Assembly (NCBI GenBank): GCA_002868945.1
Contig: PKTX01000032.1
Span: 1-51,018 of the forward strand
Source of the DNA: Desulfobulbaceae bacterium
Lineage (GTDB): Bacteria; Desulfobacterota; Desulfobulbia; Desulfobulbales; SURF-16
DNA: 51,018 nucleotides
Direction: 5' to 3'
The notes beneath the pieces were generated by a model. The model saw only the letters and a program-made list of their open reading frames with translations. It did not search any database and was not told the origin of the DNA. This document shows positions 33,721-42,177 of this stretch, one piece after another. Positions within the stretch are counted from its first letter, which is position 1. Each line of letters opens with the position of its first letter. Position numbers and translations under genes: made by a program.

Positions 33721-35001
33721 TTAAAACGTGGTGTTGAGACCGATGGTGACCAGGTGGGCGGCGGCATTGGTGAACTCGCCGACAATGGCGTTGTTGTCGT
33801 CGAGACGCAGCTGGCGCTCTTCCTTGTCGTCATAGAGGTAGGCCAGGCCCAATTCGTACTGGTCATTAAGCTTGTACTTACAGCCCACCGAGTAGATCTT
33901 GGCGTCCGAGTCGGGCAGCTCAAAGCCCAGGGAGTGGTCCGGTACCGGCGTCTTGTCAATGGCAAAGCCGGCCATCAGGGTCAGACGCTCCTCCAGAAGT
34001 TTCTGGGTGACACCGATACGGAAGGCGTCGGCATCGTTGTAATCACGGGCCTGGGGAGTGTCAAAGGCGGCCTGCAGAATGGGAGTAAGGGCAATGGCGG
34101 CATCGTAATCAAAATCGAGCTGCTTGTAGTCGGACCAGAAGGTGCGATCCCAGCTGATCTCAACCGTGGTGTTGCCCATGCTGTAGGCGGCGGCCACGGT
34201 GAGGACCTCGGGCAGGGGCACGGTGACGCTGCCGCCGCCGCTGTAAAGCTGGTCGGTCAGAGCCGGTATCAGGCCGGTGGAACGCAGGGTCAGGTCGTCC
34301 GCCTCCAGGGTGAGATCCACCCGGGAGCGCCAGGTAACGGCAGTGGTCAGGTTCTCCAGGGGGTTGACGGTGAGAGCCAGGTTGTAGCCCTCGTCAATGG
34401 AATCCCCCTCCAGTTCCCGGGAAACCGTGGTGAGAAGCGGGCTGCCGGTAAAGGCGCCCTGAGCATCACTGCTCACCCGGCCCTTGCTGTAGACACCGCG
34501 CACGCCGGCTGCAATCGACACCCGTTCATGGAGTTTATAGGAGAGGCTGGGGTTGAGTTCCAGGACCTCCAGGGAAAATTCACCGGCCGTGGCACCCTGG
34601 TAAGGGTCGTCCCAGCGCTTGGCCAGGCCGCCGGGCACGGTGAAGGAGAGGCCCAGACGCATATTGCTGAACTCAGGCGATACCAGGTGAAAGAGGGGCA
34701 GCAGGAAATCCTCCTTTTTGGAATCGCCGTCCATGATCGGGGTGGTCAGGTGTTCAAACTCAACAGAGTTCAGGTGGATGTACATGGCGTCCACCTCCAC
34801 TTGCCACCGCTCCTTTTCGTCTGCAAAGCTCATGTTGGCCGGATTGAAATAGGCGGCATCAGCACCATGGGCATTGGCCACATAGGCACCGCTTAGGGCC
34901 GTGGAGTTGACCGATTGCTCAGGGATGCGCCAGCCCGAGGCCAGGGCGCTGCCGGCGCTGAAGACACCGATTAAGGCCAGTAAGGTTATTCTTTTCTTCA
35001 T
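33721..35001 (-). CDS. FadL-family outer-membrane transport protein
   Basis: 426 aa with a cleavable signal peptide (MKKRITLLALIGVFSAGSALA). The mature start ASGWRIPEQSVNSTALSGAY is the FadL hatch motif, with NPANMSF shortly after. The rest alternates as amphipathic strands of a 14-strand barrel, and the C-terminus ends in phenylalanine (LVTIGLNTTF), as outer-membrane proteins do. FadL proteins pass long-chain fatty acids or aromatic hydrocarbons across the outer membrane. It lies downstream of an acyl-CoA synthetase gene on the same strand (210-bp gap). Together they would import and activate fatty acids. Confidence 0.92.
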   Translation of the reverse strand: MKKRITLLALIGVFSAGSALASGWRIPEQSVNSTALSGAYVANAHGADAAYFNPANMSFADEKERWQVEVDAMYIHLNSVEFEHLTTPIMDGDSKKEDFLLPLFHLVSPEFSNMRLGLSFTVPGGLAKRWDDPYQGATAGEFSLEVLELNPSLSYKLHERVSIAAGVRGVYSKGRVSSDAQGAFTGSPLLTTVSRELEGDSIDEGYNLALTVNPLENLTTAVTWRSRVDLTLEADDLTLRSTGLIPALTDQLYSGGGSVTVPLPEVLTVAAAYSMGNTTVEISWDRTFWSDYKQLDFDYDAAIALTPILQAAFDTPQARDYNDADAFRIGVTQKLLEERLTLMAGFAIDKTPVPDHSLGFELPDSDAKIYSVGCKYKLNDQYELGLAYLYDDKEERQLRLDDNNAIVGEFTNAAAHLVTIGLNTTF

Positions 35002-35210
35002 ATCTTCTCCCTCTCTGAGGCCGTGACTGGCGGCCCTTGTTTATTCGGTAAAGGTTGATGGAATCAGTCGGCGAGAGCCGCCATCTTTCACAAGTTCCCG
35101 GCTGTGCAGCGGACACGCTCCCTTTCTGCTTGTGCCGCATGCCTGCAAAAGCAGGTGTACAGGTCTGCCGTTCCCGGTTGCCGGAAAATGATCCTTATGA
35201 AAAATGCAGG

Positions 35211-36893
35211 CTACTGCCCCTCTGTATAGAGATAGCGTTTAATCTTGTGGGTAGCCGTCTTGATAAACGGTTCCTGCCGTTCTGTAAAGTGGTGAATCTT
35301 GGAGTAGACGGGCAGCCGGCTGTTGATCTCCGTCTTGAGCCGGTTCATCAGGTCGCGGATATAGCTCAGGCGTTCGTCGGCGGATTTGCCGGCCGTATCT
35401 CGATCAATAACATCGTGGTCCACATAGATCTTGGCCTCAAGCCGATTGTTCGTTTCCACCACCAGGGCCTCGGCTATCCATTCCACGGCATTAAGCTTCT
35501 CCTCAATGGTTTCCGGATAGATATTCTCGCCGCTGGACAGGACAATGACGCTCTTGGAGCGCCCCATTATATAGAGAAAACCATGATCGTCAAGGTAGCC
35601 CAGGTCGCCGGTGGCCAGCCAGCCGCCCTCCTGCAGGGTGGCTTTGGTGGCGGCGGCATTGTCCTCATAGCCGCGCATGATGTTGTTCCCCCGGGCCCAT
35701 ATCTCACCAATGCCGGTGTGCGGATCCGGCTTGTGGATATGAAGCTCGACGCCGGGGATGGGGCGACCGCAGGAACCGATGGGAATTTTTACCCCAGCCA
35801 CCGGACCGCCGCTCAGCAGGGGGGCGGATTCGGTGAGGCCGTAGCCGACAATATAGGGCAGGCCCGCCTCACTCAAAAAGGTTTCGGCCTCATGGTTCAA
35901 GGCAGCGCCGCCGATGGCCAGAATCTCTAGTCTGCCGCCGAAAAAAGCCTTGAGCCGCTCACCGATACGGGCCATGATCGTGCGGCGCAGCGGGCCGACC
36001 TTGCAGGCCAGGCGCAGAATTCTTTTTTCGTGCAGGGCGGCCAGGACCCTTTTCTTGTAGATCTTTTCCATGACCATGGGCACAACACACAAGGCATGGG
36101 GCTGCTCTTTTTTACATATGCGCTCCAGGAAGGTCGGTGTGGGGGCCTTGCCGGCATAGACCACCCGGCAGCCGCGGCTGAGGGGAAGAAGGAGGCCGAT
36201 GGTGAACTCGTAGGTGTGGCTCATGGGCAGAATGGAGAGAAAGACCCATTCCGGGGTTGCCACGTTCAGGATCTTGTCGGCTGATTCGACATTGGCGCAG
36301 AAGTTGCCGTGGCTGAGCATGACGGCCTTGGAGTGGCCGGAGGTGCCGGAGGTGTAGATCACCGAGGCCAGGTCACGGCCATCCACATCCGCGGCTATTT
36401 TGGCCACCTTGGCCATGGTTTTTTCCGCAAGGGGGGCGCCCTCCTCCATAAACTGAGTGAAGGGGATAACCTGGTGCGAGGCGGAAGGATCCTGGCTGTT
36501 GTCGAGGGTGATGATGGTTTTCAGCCTGGCGCGTTCAAGTTCGTAGGTCTTTTCGATCTGGCGCTGGCTGGTGAAGATGATCCGGCAGCGGGCCTCGGCC
36601 AGGATGTGGCGGACATCGGCTGGTGGGAAGTCGGGCAGGATGGGCACGGCAACGGCACCGAGACGGATGATGGCAAAATAGGCAATGGCCCAGTTGGGCG
36701 AATTTTCCGCCAGGATCGCCACCTTGTCTTTTCGTCTGATGCCCTCCTGGTGCAGAACCGCGGCAAGGGTGCAGACCTGCGCATGGATGCGAGCATAGGA
36801 GAGGGGCGCTTCAAAGGCGAGAGCCAGGGCCGGCTGTGGGCCATAGGCGGCGCAGCTTTGGTCAAGGAGTTGGTTTAAGGTGGTGAATGACAT
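35211..36893 (-). CDS. Long-chain acyl-CoA synthetase / AMP-binding ligase
   Basis: 561 aa of the ANL superfamily. The ATP P-loop is SVIYTSGTSGHSKAVMLSHG; further motifs are LPMSHTYEFTIGLLLPL, the AMP motif IVGYGLTESAPLLS, WLATGDLGYLDDHGFLYIMG and the C-terminal hinge/lysine region RSKSVIVLSSGENIYPETIE...IKRYLYTEGQ. It activates a carboxylic acid to acyl-CoA via acyl-AMP. The adjacent FadL favours long-chain fatty acids. The ATG at 36893 starts the conserved fold; further upstream in-frame residues are Arg/Cys/Pro-rich and not credible. It is cytoplasmic or membrane-associated. Confidence 0.92.
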   Translation of the reverse strand: MSFTTLNQLLDQSCAAYGPQPALALAFEAPLSYARIHAQVCTLAAVLHQEGIRRKDKVAILAENSPNWAIAYFAIIRLGAVAVPILPDFPPADVRHILAEARCRIIFTSQRQIEKTYELERARLKTIITLDNSQDPSASHQVIPFTQFMEEGAPLAEKTMAKVAKIAADVDGRDLASVIYTSGTSGHSKAVMLSHGNFCANVESADKILNVATPEWVFLSILPMSHTYEFTIGLLLPLSRGCRVVYAGKAPTPTFLERICKKEQPHALCVVPMVMEKIYKKRVLAALHEKRILRLACKVGPLRRTIMARIGERLKAFFGGRLEILAIGGAALNHEAETFLSEAGLPYIVGYGLTESAPLLSGGPVAGVKIPIGSCGRPIPGVELHIHKPDPHTGIGEIWARGNNIMRGYEDNAAATKATLQEGGWLATGDLGYLDDHGFLYIMGRSKSVIVLSSGENIYPETIEEKLNAVEWIAEALVVETNNRLEAKIYVDHDVIDRDTAGKSADERLSYIRDLMNRLKTEINSRLPVYSKIHHFTERQEPFIKTATHKIKRYLYTEGQ

Positions 36894-37315
36894 TGTCTCT
36901 GGTGGTTGGCGTTTGTCGTGTATCCGTCCTCTGCCGGTTTCTGCGCCAGGCCCGTTTTTTTTATAAAAAGGCAAGCAGGGGCAGGGGGCCAGTCGTCTTA
37001 TGCGCAACATCCTGGGGCTGATGAGGCTGGTTGGTCATGGCCGACCGGGCAGGGCAGCATCTCACAATGCTTCATATTGTGAAGCAGCCGGTTCGTCAAG
37101 GCTGCTTCTTGTCGGGGTGTGCGAAGTTCTTTGAGGTGGCAGATGGGTGGCGCGTCGTCCCCCGTTTTTCATAAGAAATCTTCTGCAAAAGCGGTTGGCG
37201 CCGGCTCTTCAGCGTTACGTGACGCGCGGCGGTTTCACTCTGTCGGCTCTCCGTCTCCACACCACGTCCAGGCTTCTCGCTGCGATGTCCGTGAGACGTG
37301 CGGGCCGCAAAGCGG
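36894..37315. other. Spacer between acyl-CoA synthetase and Nudix gene
   Basis: About 420 bases, same-strand neighbours. Frames of 60-120 codons occur here, but they are rich in Arg/Ser and have no ribosome site. A stem around TCACAATGCTTCATATTGTGA (37062-37082) is the only clear structure. Confidence 0.35.
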
Positions 37316-37801
37316 TTAGAGGCGGACAAAACTCCACTGGGTCGGCTGGCCATCCTTATAAGGCAGGTAACCGTGAAAGGGTCTGGGGTCGCCGTCAAAG
37401 ACCAGGGGCAAGAAAAAGCGATCCCCGGGCCACATGGGCAGGCGGTGCAGCTCTGTCAGTCGGTGCCAGGCCAGGGTCCCTTCCTTGTTGGCCGACCGGG
37501 GGGTGCCCTTGAAGGCGTTAATCAAAAAGATAAAGCCGAGCCAGTCTTCACCGTTGGGGCCGAAGTGCGGCCAGTTTACAGTGCCGCGTAGCTCCATCTG
37601 CGTACACGTCAGGCCGGTTTCTTCATGGATTTCCCGTCTCATACAGGTGGCCACATCTTCATCCTCCTTCATCTTGCCGCCCAGGCCGTTGTATTTGCCG
37701 AGGTGGTGGTCGTGGTCACGTCTGTTGCGATGGACAAGGAGGGTCTGGCTGGCATCGGCTGAGAGGATATAACCCAGGGTGCCGACAATCGGGGTATACA
37801 T
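37316..37801 (-). CDS. MutT-like Nudix hydrolase
   Basis: 161 aa. The Nudix box spans about residues 38-63: GGK-MKEDEDVATCM-RREIHEETGL, matching GX5EX7REUXEEXGU. N-terminal TPIVGTLGYILS and VHRNRRDHDHHLGKYNG resemble MTH1/MutT-type 8-oxo-dGTP diphosphatases, and WHRLTELHRLPMWPGDRFFL fits the MTH1-like C-terminus. It likely sanitises oxidised nucleotides. ATG 37801 is used; a TTG three codons upstream is possible. No ribosome site is visible because a family B repeat ends seven bases before the start. Confidence 0.88.
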   Translation of the reverse strand: MYTPIVGTLGYILSADASQTLLVHRNRRDHDHHLGKYNGLGGKMKEDEDVATCMRREIHEETGLTCTQMELRGTVNWPHFGPNGEDWLGFIFLINAFKGTPRSANKEGTLAWHRLTELHRLPMWPGDRFFLPLVFDGDPRPFHGYLPYKDGQPTQWSFVRL

Positions 37802-37965
37802 ATAATTCAACTTGCTGAGTTGAGATAACTATCCGACATGAAACGATTTGAAAGACATTTTGGTCTTGTGAATCAAAAAGAATTCAGGAGTCAGGAAACA
37901 GAAGACAAGCTAAAAAAAGTCGTTCTGACGTTTGCATTCCGGCATCGAGCTGGATGGAGGTGCAT
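37802..37965 (-). repeat. Repeat family B, inverted copy
   Basis: Read on the minus strand: GATGCCGGAATGC, TTTTTTTAGCTTGTCTTCTG, TTTCCTGACTCCTGAATTCT, CATGTCGGATAGTTATCTCA and a terminal hairpin CAACT-CAGCA-AGTTG. It has the same block order as 23655 and 46650. The hairpin end faces and nearly touches the Nudix start codon. Confidence 0.82.
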
Positions 37966-38405
37966 TTCTTGTCGGTGACGATTCTCTTTCTTTATTTTAT
38001 GGAGGCGTGGTTTTGCAAGGTTTTTGTTGAACCAATTCGCCTTTTGATATGGGACGATTTTGCCGGCTGCAGAGCCTTGCAAACAGAAGGGCGGCGCGGC
38101 TGTCGGGCCAGGATGTTTTGTTGACAGTCTGCTGAGAAGTTGGTATCCAAATTGGAGATTTCTTTGCGGCGGCCCTTGCCAAGGCTCGGCTGCTTCCGCC
38201 AACAGGGGCGAGGGCAGGCCACGCGGTCAAAGGGGTGCCAGCCCTTTTCCTGGCGGCTGGTAAGTGCTTCATGGACATTATCCTGTGTTCGCTGCACTCT
38301 GCAAGGCAGAGGGCTCACGCTTCTTGACCGTACGCGGTTGACGACGTCCTTGACACTACAATTATTCGAGATGACCATAAGGTCTTCACTGCTTAGGCAT
38401 AGTGG
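37966..38405. other. Unexplained GC-rich stretch, possible structured RNA or remnant
   Basis: About 440 bases in a 1.3-kb gap. The part at 38080-38340 is rich in local inverted repeats (GGCGGC...GCCGCC types) and ends near an AATTATTCGAGATGACC that resembles a family A end. A 128-codon minus-strand frame is Arg/Ser/Gln/Cys-rich and lacks a ribosome site. I see no SRP, tmRNA, RNase P or riboswitch core. Confidence 0.35.
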
Positions 38406-38542
38406 GTGCCTGTCCAGGCATGGTCCTTTTTTGAGATCAGGGAGTGTGAAGCAATAAGCACGGGCATAGGATACATATGCCGGGCATTATTTTTTTGAGC
38501 CGACGCAAGAGATCGGGCAAAGGACCATGCCTGGGCAGACAC
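38406..38542. repeat. Repeat family A-related element with 21-bp inverted ends
   Basis: Ends GTGCCTGTCCAGGCATGGTC and GACCATGCCTGGGCAGACAC form an inverted repeat with two mismatches. The interior shares TGCCGGGCATTATTTTTTTGA with family A. GTGCCTGTCCAG also begins the copies at 16339 and 49772. Confidence 0.75.
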
Positions 38543-38656
38543 CACTTCATCCATCGCCATGTCGACTGTTCCTGGGGGCTTTTTGGGGGGTGTGCTGGGG
38601 ATTGCCTTGCCCTGGTCGCCTATCTTGTAAGAAAAAGAGCCGCCTCTGCTCCTCAG

Positions 38657-38725
38657 TAGCCCCATTGAAAAATGTAGCGAACGAAGAGAGATCTTCGAGC
38701 GCAGGAGTTTTTCAACGGGCTGTTA
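38657..38725. repeat. Repeat family C, short copy
   Basis: Ends AGCCCCATTGAAAAA and TTTTTCAACGGGCTGTT enclose GTAGCGAACGAAGAGAG, which parallels the left end of the element at 32199. The 69 bp can fold as one hairpin. Confidence 0.75.
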
Positions 38726-38915
38726 GGCCATCTTCTCTGCCGCAGGCTCATAAACAGCGAGAAATTGTTCTGCTTTCCAGTTATATTTAACGGTAGCCGC
38801 CGGCCAAAGCCGAAGCGGCGCCGGGTCCGGGGTTCCAGTGGAGGCCGGCTGGCACGCCATCCCGCTCTGCCGTAGATGGAATTCTCGGTATTTTTTTTGT
38901 TATTTCAGTAGGTTC

Positions 38916-38950
38916 ACTTGTTGACAAGTTTGTTGGGTAAAACATAAAAT
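38916..38950 (+). promoter_or_regulatory. Promoter of the GTPase/roadblock operon with overlapping operator-like repeat
   Basis: TTGACA (38921-38926), 18-base spacer, TAAAAT (38945-38950): a near-consensus sigma-70 promoter. An inverted repeat ACTTGT-TG-ACAAGT (38916-38929) covers the -35 box and could bind a dimeric repressor. The first gene starts about 180 bases downstream. Confidence 0.7.
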
Positions 38951-39058
38951 GATATCTGGCGACTTTGCCAGTGATGTTGCCAGGTTTGCCGCGATATACC
39001 ATCCGTATGCGAAAGTGTTGTCGATATAGAGGGGCGCCGATTTTTCAGCAAGTTTATT

Positions 39059-39104
39059 CCCCTGGGCTCAGGGCCATTGCCGGATGGCCTGCGGGGCTCA
39101 GGGG
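39059..39104 (+). promoter_or_regulatory. Structured 5' leader of the GTPase/roadblock operon
   Basis: In the ~180-base leader, CCCCTG (39059-39064) pairs with CAGGGG (39099-39104) and GGCCAT (39072-39077) with ATGGCC (39084-39089), giving a stacked stem-loop about 30 bases before the ribosome site AGGGGGGAG. It matches no riboswitch I know. Confidence 0.5.
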
Positions 39105-39134
39105 TTTCATTAACATCTAGAGGGGGGAGTGTAC

Positions 39135-39530
39135 GTGCCTGATATGATTTTGACAGCAAAGTCTGTCGAGGATGTGAAATCAATAATTAATGAAAAGCTG
39201 ATCAGTGAAAACGTTCAGACGGTCATGGTTATTGATGGAGCGGGAAATATCTTGGCCCACTGCGGCCAGGATGCTGATGGTCTGGATGCTATTTCACTGG
39301 CGGCCTTGACTGCTGCCAACTTCGGCGCAACCTCACAGATTGCCAAGCTCATTGGTGAAAATGACTTCTCCCTTCTCTATCACAAGGGAGAGAAAGCGAA
39401 CATCCATTTTGCCCGCCTGGGGGGAGAGATGATTCTGGTAAGTATTTTCGGCGATGATGTTTCCTTGGGCCTGGTCCGCGTTCGTGTGGAAGAACTGGCC
39501 GATGATATCAATCAGATTTTTGAAGGATAA
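39135..39530 (+). CDS. Roadblock/LC7 (MglB-like) protein
   Basis: 131 aa from GTG 39135, six bases after AGGGGGGAG (a GTG at 39129 and an ATG at 39144 are alternatives). The protein is one roadblock/LC7 fold: helix SVEDVKSIINEKL, strand TVMVIDGAGNILAHCG, central helix DAISLAALTAANFGATSQIA, then GGEMILVSIF and a C-terminal helix. MglB proteins are the GTPase-activating partners of MglA and control cell polarity. It is directly followed (3-base gap) by an MglA-like gene, so a GTPase/GAP pair is likely. It is cytoplasmic. Confidence 0.88.
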   Translation: MPDMILTAKSVEDVKSIINEKLISENVQTVMVIDGAGNILAHCGQDADGLDAISLAALTAANFGATSQIAKLIGENDFSLLYHKGEKANIHFARLGGEMILVSIFGDDVSLGLVRVRVEELADDINQIFEG

Positions 39531-39533
39531 TAC

Positions 39534-40148
39534 ATGGCCTTAATTGATCTTGGCAAAAAAGAAGTGCACTGTAAGATTGTCTATTACGGTGCGGGAAGAT
39601 GCGGCAAGACCACCAATCTTCTCTATATCTATAATGCCATGAGTGATAATGATCGTGGCAAGATGCTGACCATTGACACCAAGGGTGACCGGACCCTCTT
39701 TTTTGATCTCCTGCCCCTCAACCTTGGGAAGATCAGTGGTTTCGATATCAGGATACAGCTGTATACCGTGCCTGGTCAGGTCATGTATGAGGCCACCAGG
39801 AAACTGGTTCTTAAAGGTGTTGACGGCCTGGTGTTTGTGGCGGATCCCCTCAAGGTGAGACAGGAACGCAATATTGAAAGTCTGGAAGACTTACGCCGTA
39901 ATCTTGCCGATCATGGTTTAAATCTCAAGGAAATGCCTCTTGTCCTGCAATATAATAAGCGCGACCTGTGCGAGACACCGGTGCCCACCCTGAGTGTTGA
40001 GGAGCTTGAGCAGGATCTTAATCAAGAGTACCAGGCCCCCGGTTTTGAAGCGATAGCCACCAAGGGGCCCGGTGTGTTTGAGACCTTGAAGGAGATCAGT
40101 AAGCGGACAGTGAATTATGTCGCCCAAAAGCATCTTTTCAACAAATAG
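39534..40148 (+). CDS. MglA-like small Ras-family GTPase
   Basis: 204 aa. P-loop GAGRCGKT (19-26), switch-I region KGDRTLFFD (50-58), TVPGQ (78-82, the MglA form of the G3 box), and NKRD (141-144) for guanine specificity. The GRCGKTTNLLYIY and TLFFDLLPL segments are typical of gliding/twitching protein MglA, which recruits pilus or gliding machinery to a pole in its GTP form. The ribosome site GAAGGA lies before the ATG. With the preceding roadblock protein it forms a switch. No frz or rom polarity genes are in view, so the output is probably the encoded PilB-like ATPase. Confidence 0.93.
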   Translation: MALIDLGKKEVHCKIVYYGAGRCGKTTNLLYIYNAMSDNDRGKMLTIDTKGDRTLFFDLLPLNLGKISGFDIRIQLYTVPGQVMYEATRKLVLKGVDGLVFVADPLKVRQERNIESLEDLRRNLADHGLNLKEMPLVLQYNKRDLCETPVPTLSVEELEQDLNQEYQAPGFEAIATKGPGVFETLKEISKRTVNYVAQKHLFNK

Positions 40149-40225
40149 GGGTGCCCGTCTTGGATGAGCTCCGGGATTTAGAAGAGTCTGAAGGGTGGAG
40201 CGATCTGCCTCGGCACAGGTAGAGG

Positions 40226-40293
40226 CCATCTTGGATAATTGCTGTTTCGGAGTCTCGCGAGACTCCGAGGGGGCCCGTTCTGGACAGGCGCAG
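40226..40293. repeat. Repeat family A remnant containing a perfect 20-bp palindrome
   Basis: CCATCTTGGATAATTGC is followed by CGGAGTCTCGCGAGACTCCG (40249-40268, perfect palindrome) and GTTCTGGACAGGCGCA, the reverse of the GTGCCTGTCCAGAA end. It interrupts the operon between the GTPase gene and the 540-aa gene. The palindrome could act as an internal terminator or processing site. Confidence 0.75.
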
Positions 40294-40488
40294 TAACTGT
40301 TCACAGGCTGAATGCCGGAAATGACTACAACCAGCCAATTCGTAAATCTTTGAGCAGTGTCACGGATTGCCGCATGCGGCTCGGCGAAGGGTGCAGCGAC
40401 CACGAGAGCCGAACCAATCACCGCAAGAGGGGACGTTGCTCGACGGTTACCAGGGATTTTCAGATCAGAATAGATAAGGAGTAGGCTG

Positions 40489-42111
40489 ATGGGAAGTGAC
40501 GACCTCAATCAGGGCGATTTTAATGCAAAGATTTCCGATGCCGTTGACGAGCTCTTTAATGCAGTACGGCAGATTGAAATAGATCCGAAAACCAACGAGG
40601 TCAAGGAGTTGGCCACCCCCTCGTCGCCAGCCTCGGCAACCGGCAAGGAGATACCTCCCCTTGAGATGGAGAGCGACGCCGATAATCAGGTCGAGTCGGC
40701 ACCAGCCCCCCAGTCTCCCGGTACCGACTCGGAAACCTTGTCGCGACTCGATCAGGCCTTGATGACCCTTGACTGGGAGGTCAGTCGTTCCAATGCCGGC
40801 AGTATGCGTGACCTGCTTGATAAGGCGACCCGGGAGTTTGATCTTGCTCCCCTGCAGGGAGAGGGTGGTCTTATCTCACTCATGCATGATCTGCTGGTGG
40901 CCATGAGTGAAAGACCTGAAGTCGTACCCACCTCCGGCCCCCTTGCCTTAAAGAGCAGTCTGGCCGCCATAAAGGCCGCGGCCCTGGAGGGGCAGCCTTA
41001 TGGTGATGAGACCTTGGAACTGGTGGAGCAGGGCCGTGCCGCCCTGCGCTCCGTACTCCCGGAGCAGGGCGAGGCCGCGGCTGCTCCGCAGCCCACTGTG
41101 GCCAGCAGCAGCGCGCCGCCTCTTCCGCACGAATTACAGGTCGCCCTGAAAAATCATATTAAGCGTCTGGATCAACTTCTCCAGAAGCGTGTTGTGCCGG
41201 TGGAGACTTTCTTTAGCAAGGCCCCCAGTCTGGCCAGGCTCCATGTGGTCATGAAGGCGGTGCGGCAACAACTGGCCGAGCAGATTGCCCAAATGAAAGG
41301 GGCCTTGGCCGGGGAATATGGCGATGTGATGCCTGTGGCCGATCCCGTTTCAATCAGCCTCAAGCTCGGTGATGAGTGTCAGAAACTCATGCAGTATCAC
41401 CTGCAGGTGCTTAATCAATGTGCCCGCCGCATTGCTCCCATTGAAAAATTGTTTGCCGACATGGAGGGGCAGCATAAGCTGCATGCCATTCATTTTGAGT
41501 TGCGCAGCGGCTTGATGACCCAGCTCCACTATGTGGCGGCCGCCTTAAACGGCGATTTCGGCCCACTGCCTCCTTTGCCGAAGCTCGACAAAACAGCCGA
41601 TTCCGAGGCAGGACAGGCAGCAGCGGCGCCACCTGCCGCCACGGCCGTTCCCCCTTGGTCAACCTTGAAGGTGGGACGCTGGCGAGGTGAACATATTGCC
41701 TTTATTCCGGAGCAGATCTGTTTTGAAGGGCCTGCCGGATTTGGTGCCGGCAATATCGCCCGGCAGGCCACCTTGAAACTGAATAAACTGAAACCCTGGC
41801 CCTGGTCCGGTCTGAAGTCGAAACTCCGCGGTGAGTTGGCGGACAAGGGCAAAAAAGAATTGGCCGGCCTGGAGCTGCCTGTTCTTGATCTGCCGGTGCC
41901 GTCCTCCGGTCGGGGCGGCAAACATGTCGTTGTCCTTTTTCAGGGGGGCAAGGGTGGAGTTGTCGTGATTGATAGCCCCCTTGATGATCTGGAACTCGGT
42001 GACCAGTATGAATGGGCGCCGGTCAGCGATGCTGAGGGTGATGTGATTTGCGGTCGGATCTTATCGGATTTTGGCGACCCCATTCCCGTGGTGGATGTCA
42101 CCCGGCTTTAG
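40489..42111 (+). CDS. 540-aa protein with possible CheW-like C-terminal region
   Basis: I do not recognise the full protein. The N-terminus (1-90) is acidic and Pro/Ser-rich. Residues 90-370 are helical, with two similar-looking helical blocks (LDQALMTLDWEVSRSNAG and LHVVMKAVRQQLAEQIAQM), and an Ala/Pro linker follows. The last ~150 residues are strand-rich and end in HVVVLFQGGKGGVVVIDSPL and GRILSDFGDPIPVVDVTRL, which resembles the closing strands of CheW-type adaptors (low confidence). AAGGAG precedes the ATG. The position between an MglA-like GTPase and a PilB-like ATPase suggests an adaptor or scaffold that couples them. Confidence 0.75.
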   Translation: MGSDDLNQGDFNAKISDAVDELFNAVRQIEIDPKTNEVKELATPSSPASATGKEIPPLEMESDADNQVESAPAPQSPGTDSETLSRLDQALMTLDWEVSRSNAGSMRDLLDKATREFDLAPLQGEGGLISLMHDLLVAMSERPEVVPTSGPLALKSSLAAIKAAALEGQPYGDETLELVEQGRAALRSVLPEQGEAAAAPQPTVASSSAPPLPHELQVALKNHIKRLDQLLQKRVVPVETFFSKAPSLARLHVVMKAVRQQLAEQIAQMKGALAGEYGDVMPVADPVSISLKLGDECQKLMQYHLQVLNQCARRIAPIEKLFADMEGQHKLHAIHFELRSGLMTQLHYVAAALNGDFGPLPPLPKLDKTADSEAGQAAAAPPAATAVPPWSTLKVGRWRGEHIAFIPEQICFEGPAGFGAGNIARQATLKLNKLKPWPWSGLKSKLRGELADKGKKELAGLELPVLDLPVPSSGRGGKHVVVLFQGGKGGVVVIDSPLDDLELGDQYEWAPVSDAEGDVICGRILSDFGDPIPVVDVTRL

Positions 42112-42177
42112 CAGCTCAGATCTCTCCTATCTGTGTTGCTCTAGAGGCACTTTTTCCTGTTTTTTAGCGTATCATTA

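Noticed and set aside
37992-38378. 128-codon minus-strand frame in the large gap
   Set aside because: Composition is Arg/Ser/Cys/Gln-rich, there is no ribosome site, and it overlaps repeat material. I also considered SRP RNA, because of a GGAAGCAGCC string, but the required GGTCAGG tetraloop partner is missing.
40226-40293. LexA or other specific operator at the perfect palindrome
   Set aside because: The same GGAGTCTCGCGAGA motif recurs in several repeat copies with flanking repeat sequence, so it is part of the element rather than a gene-specific site.
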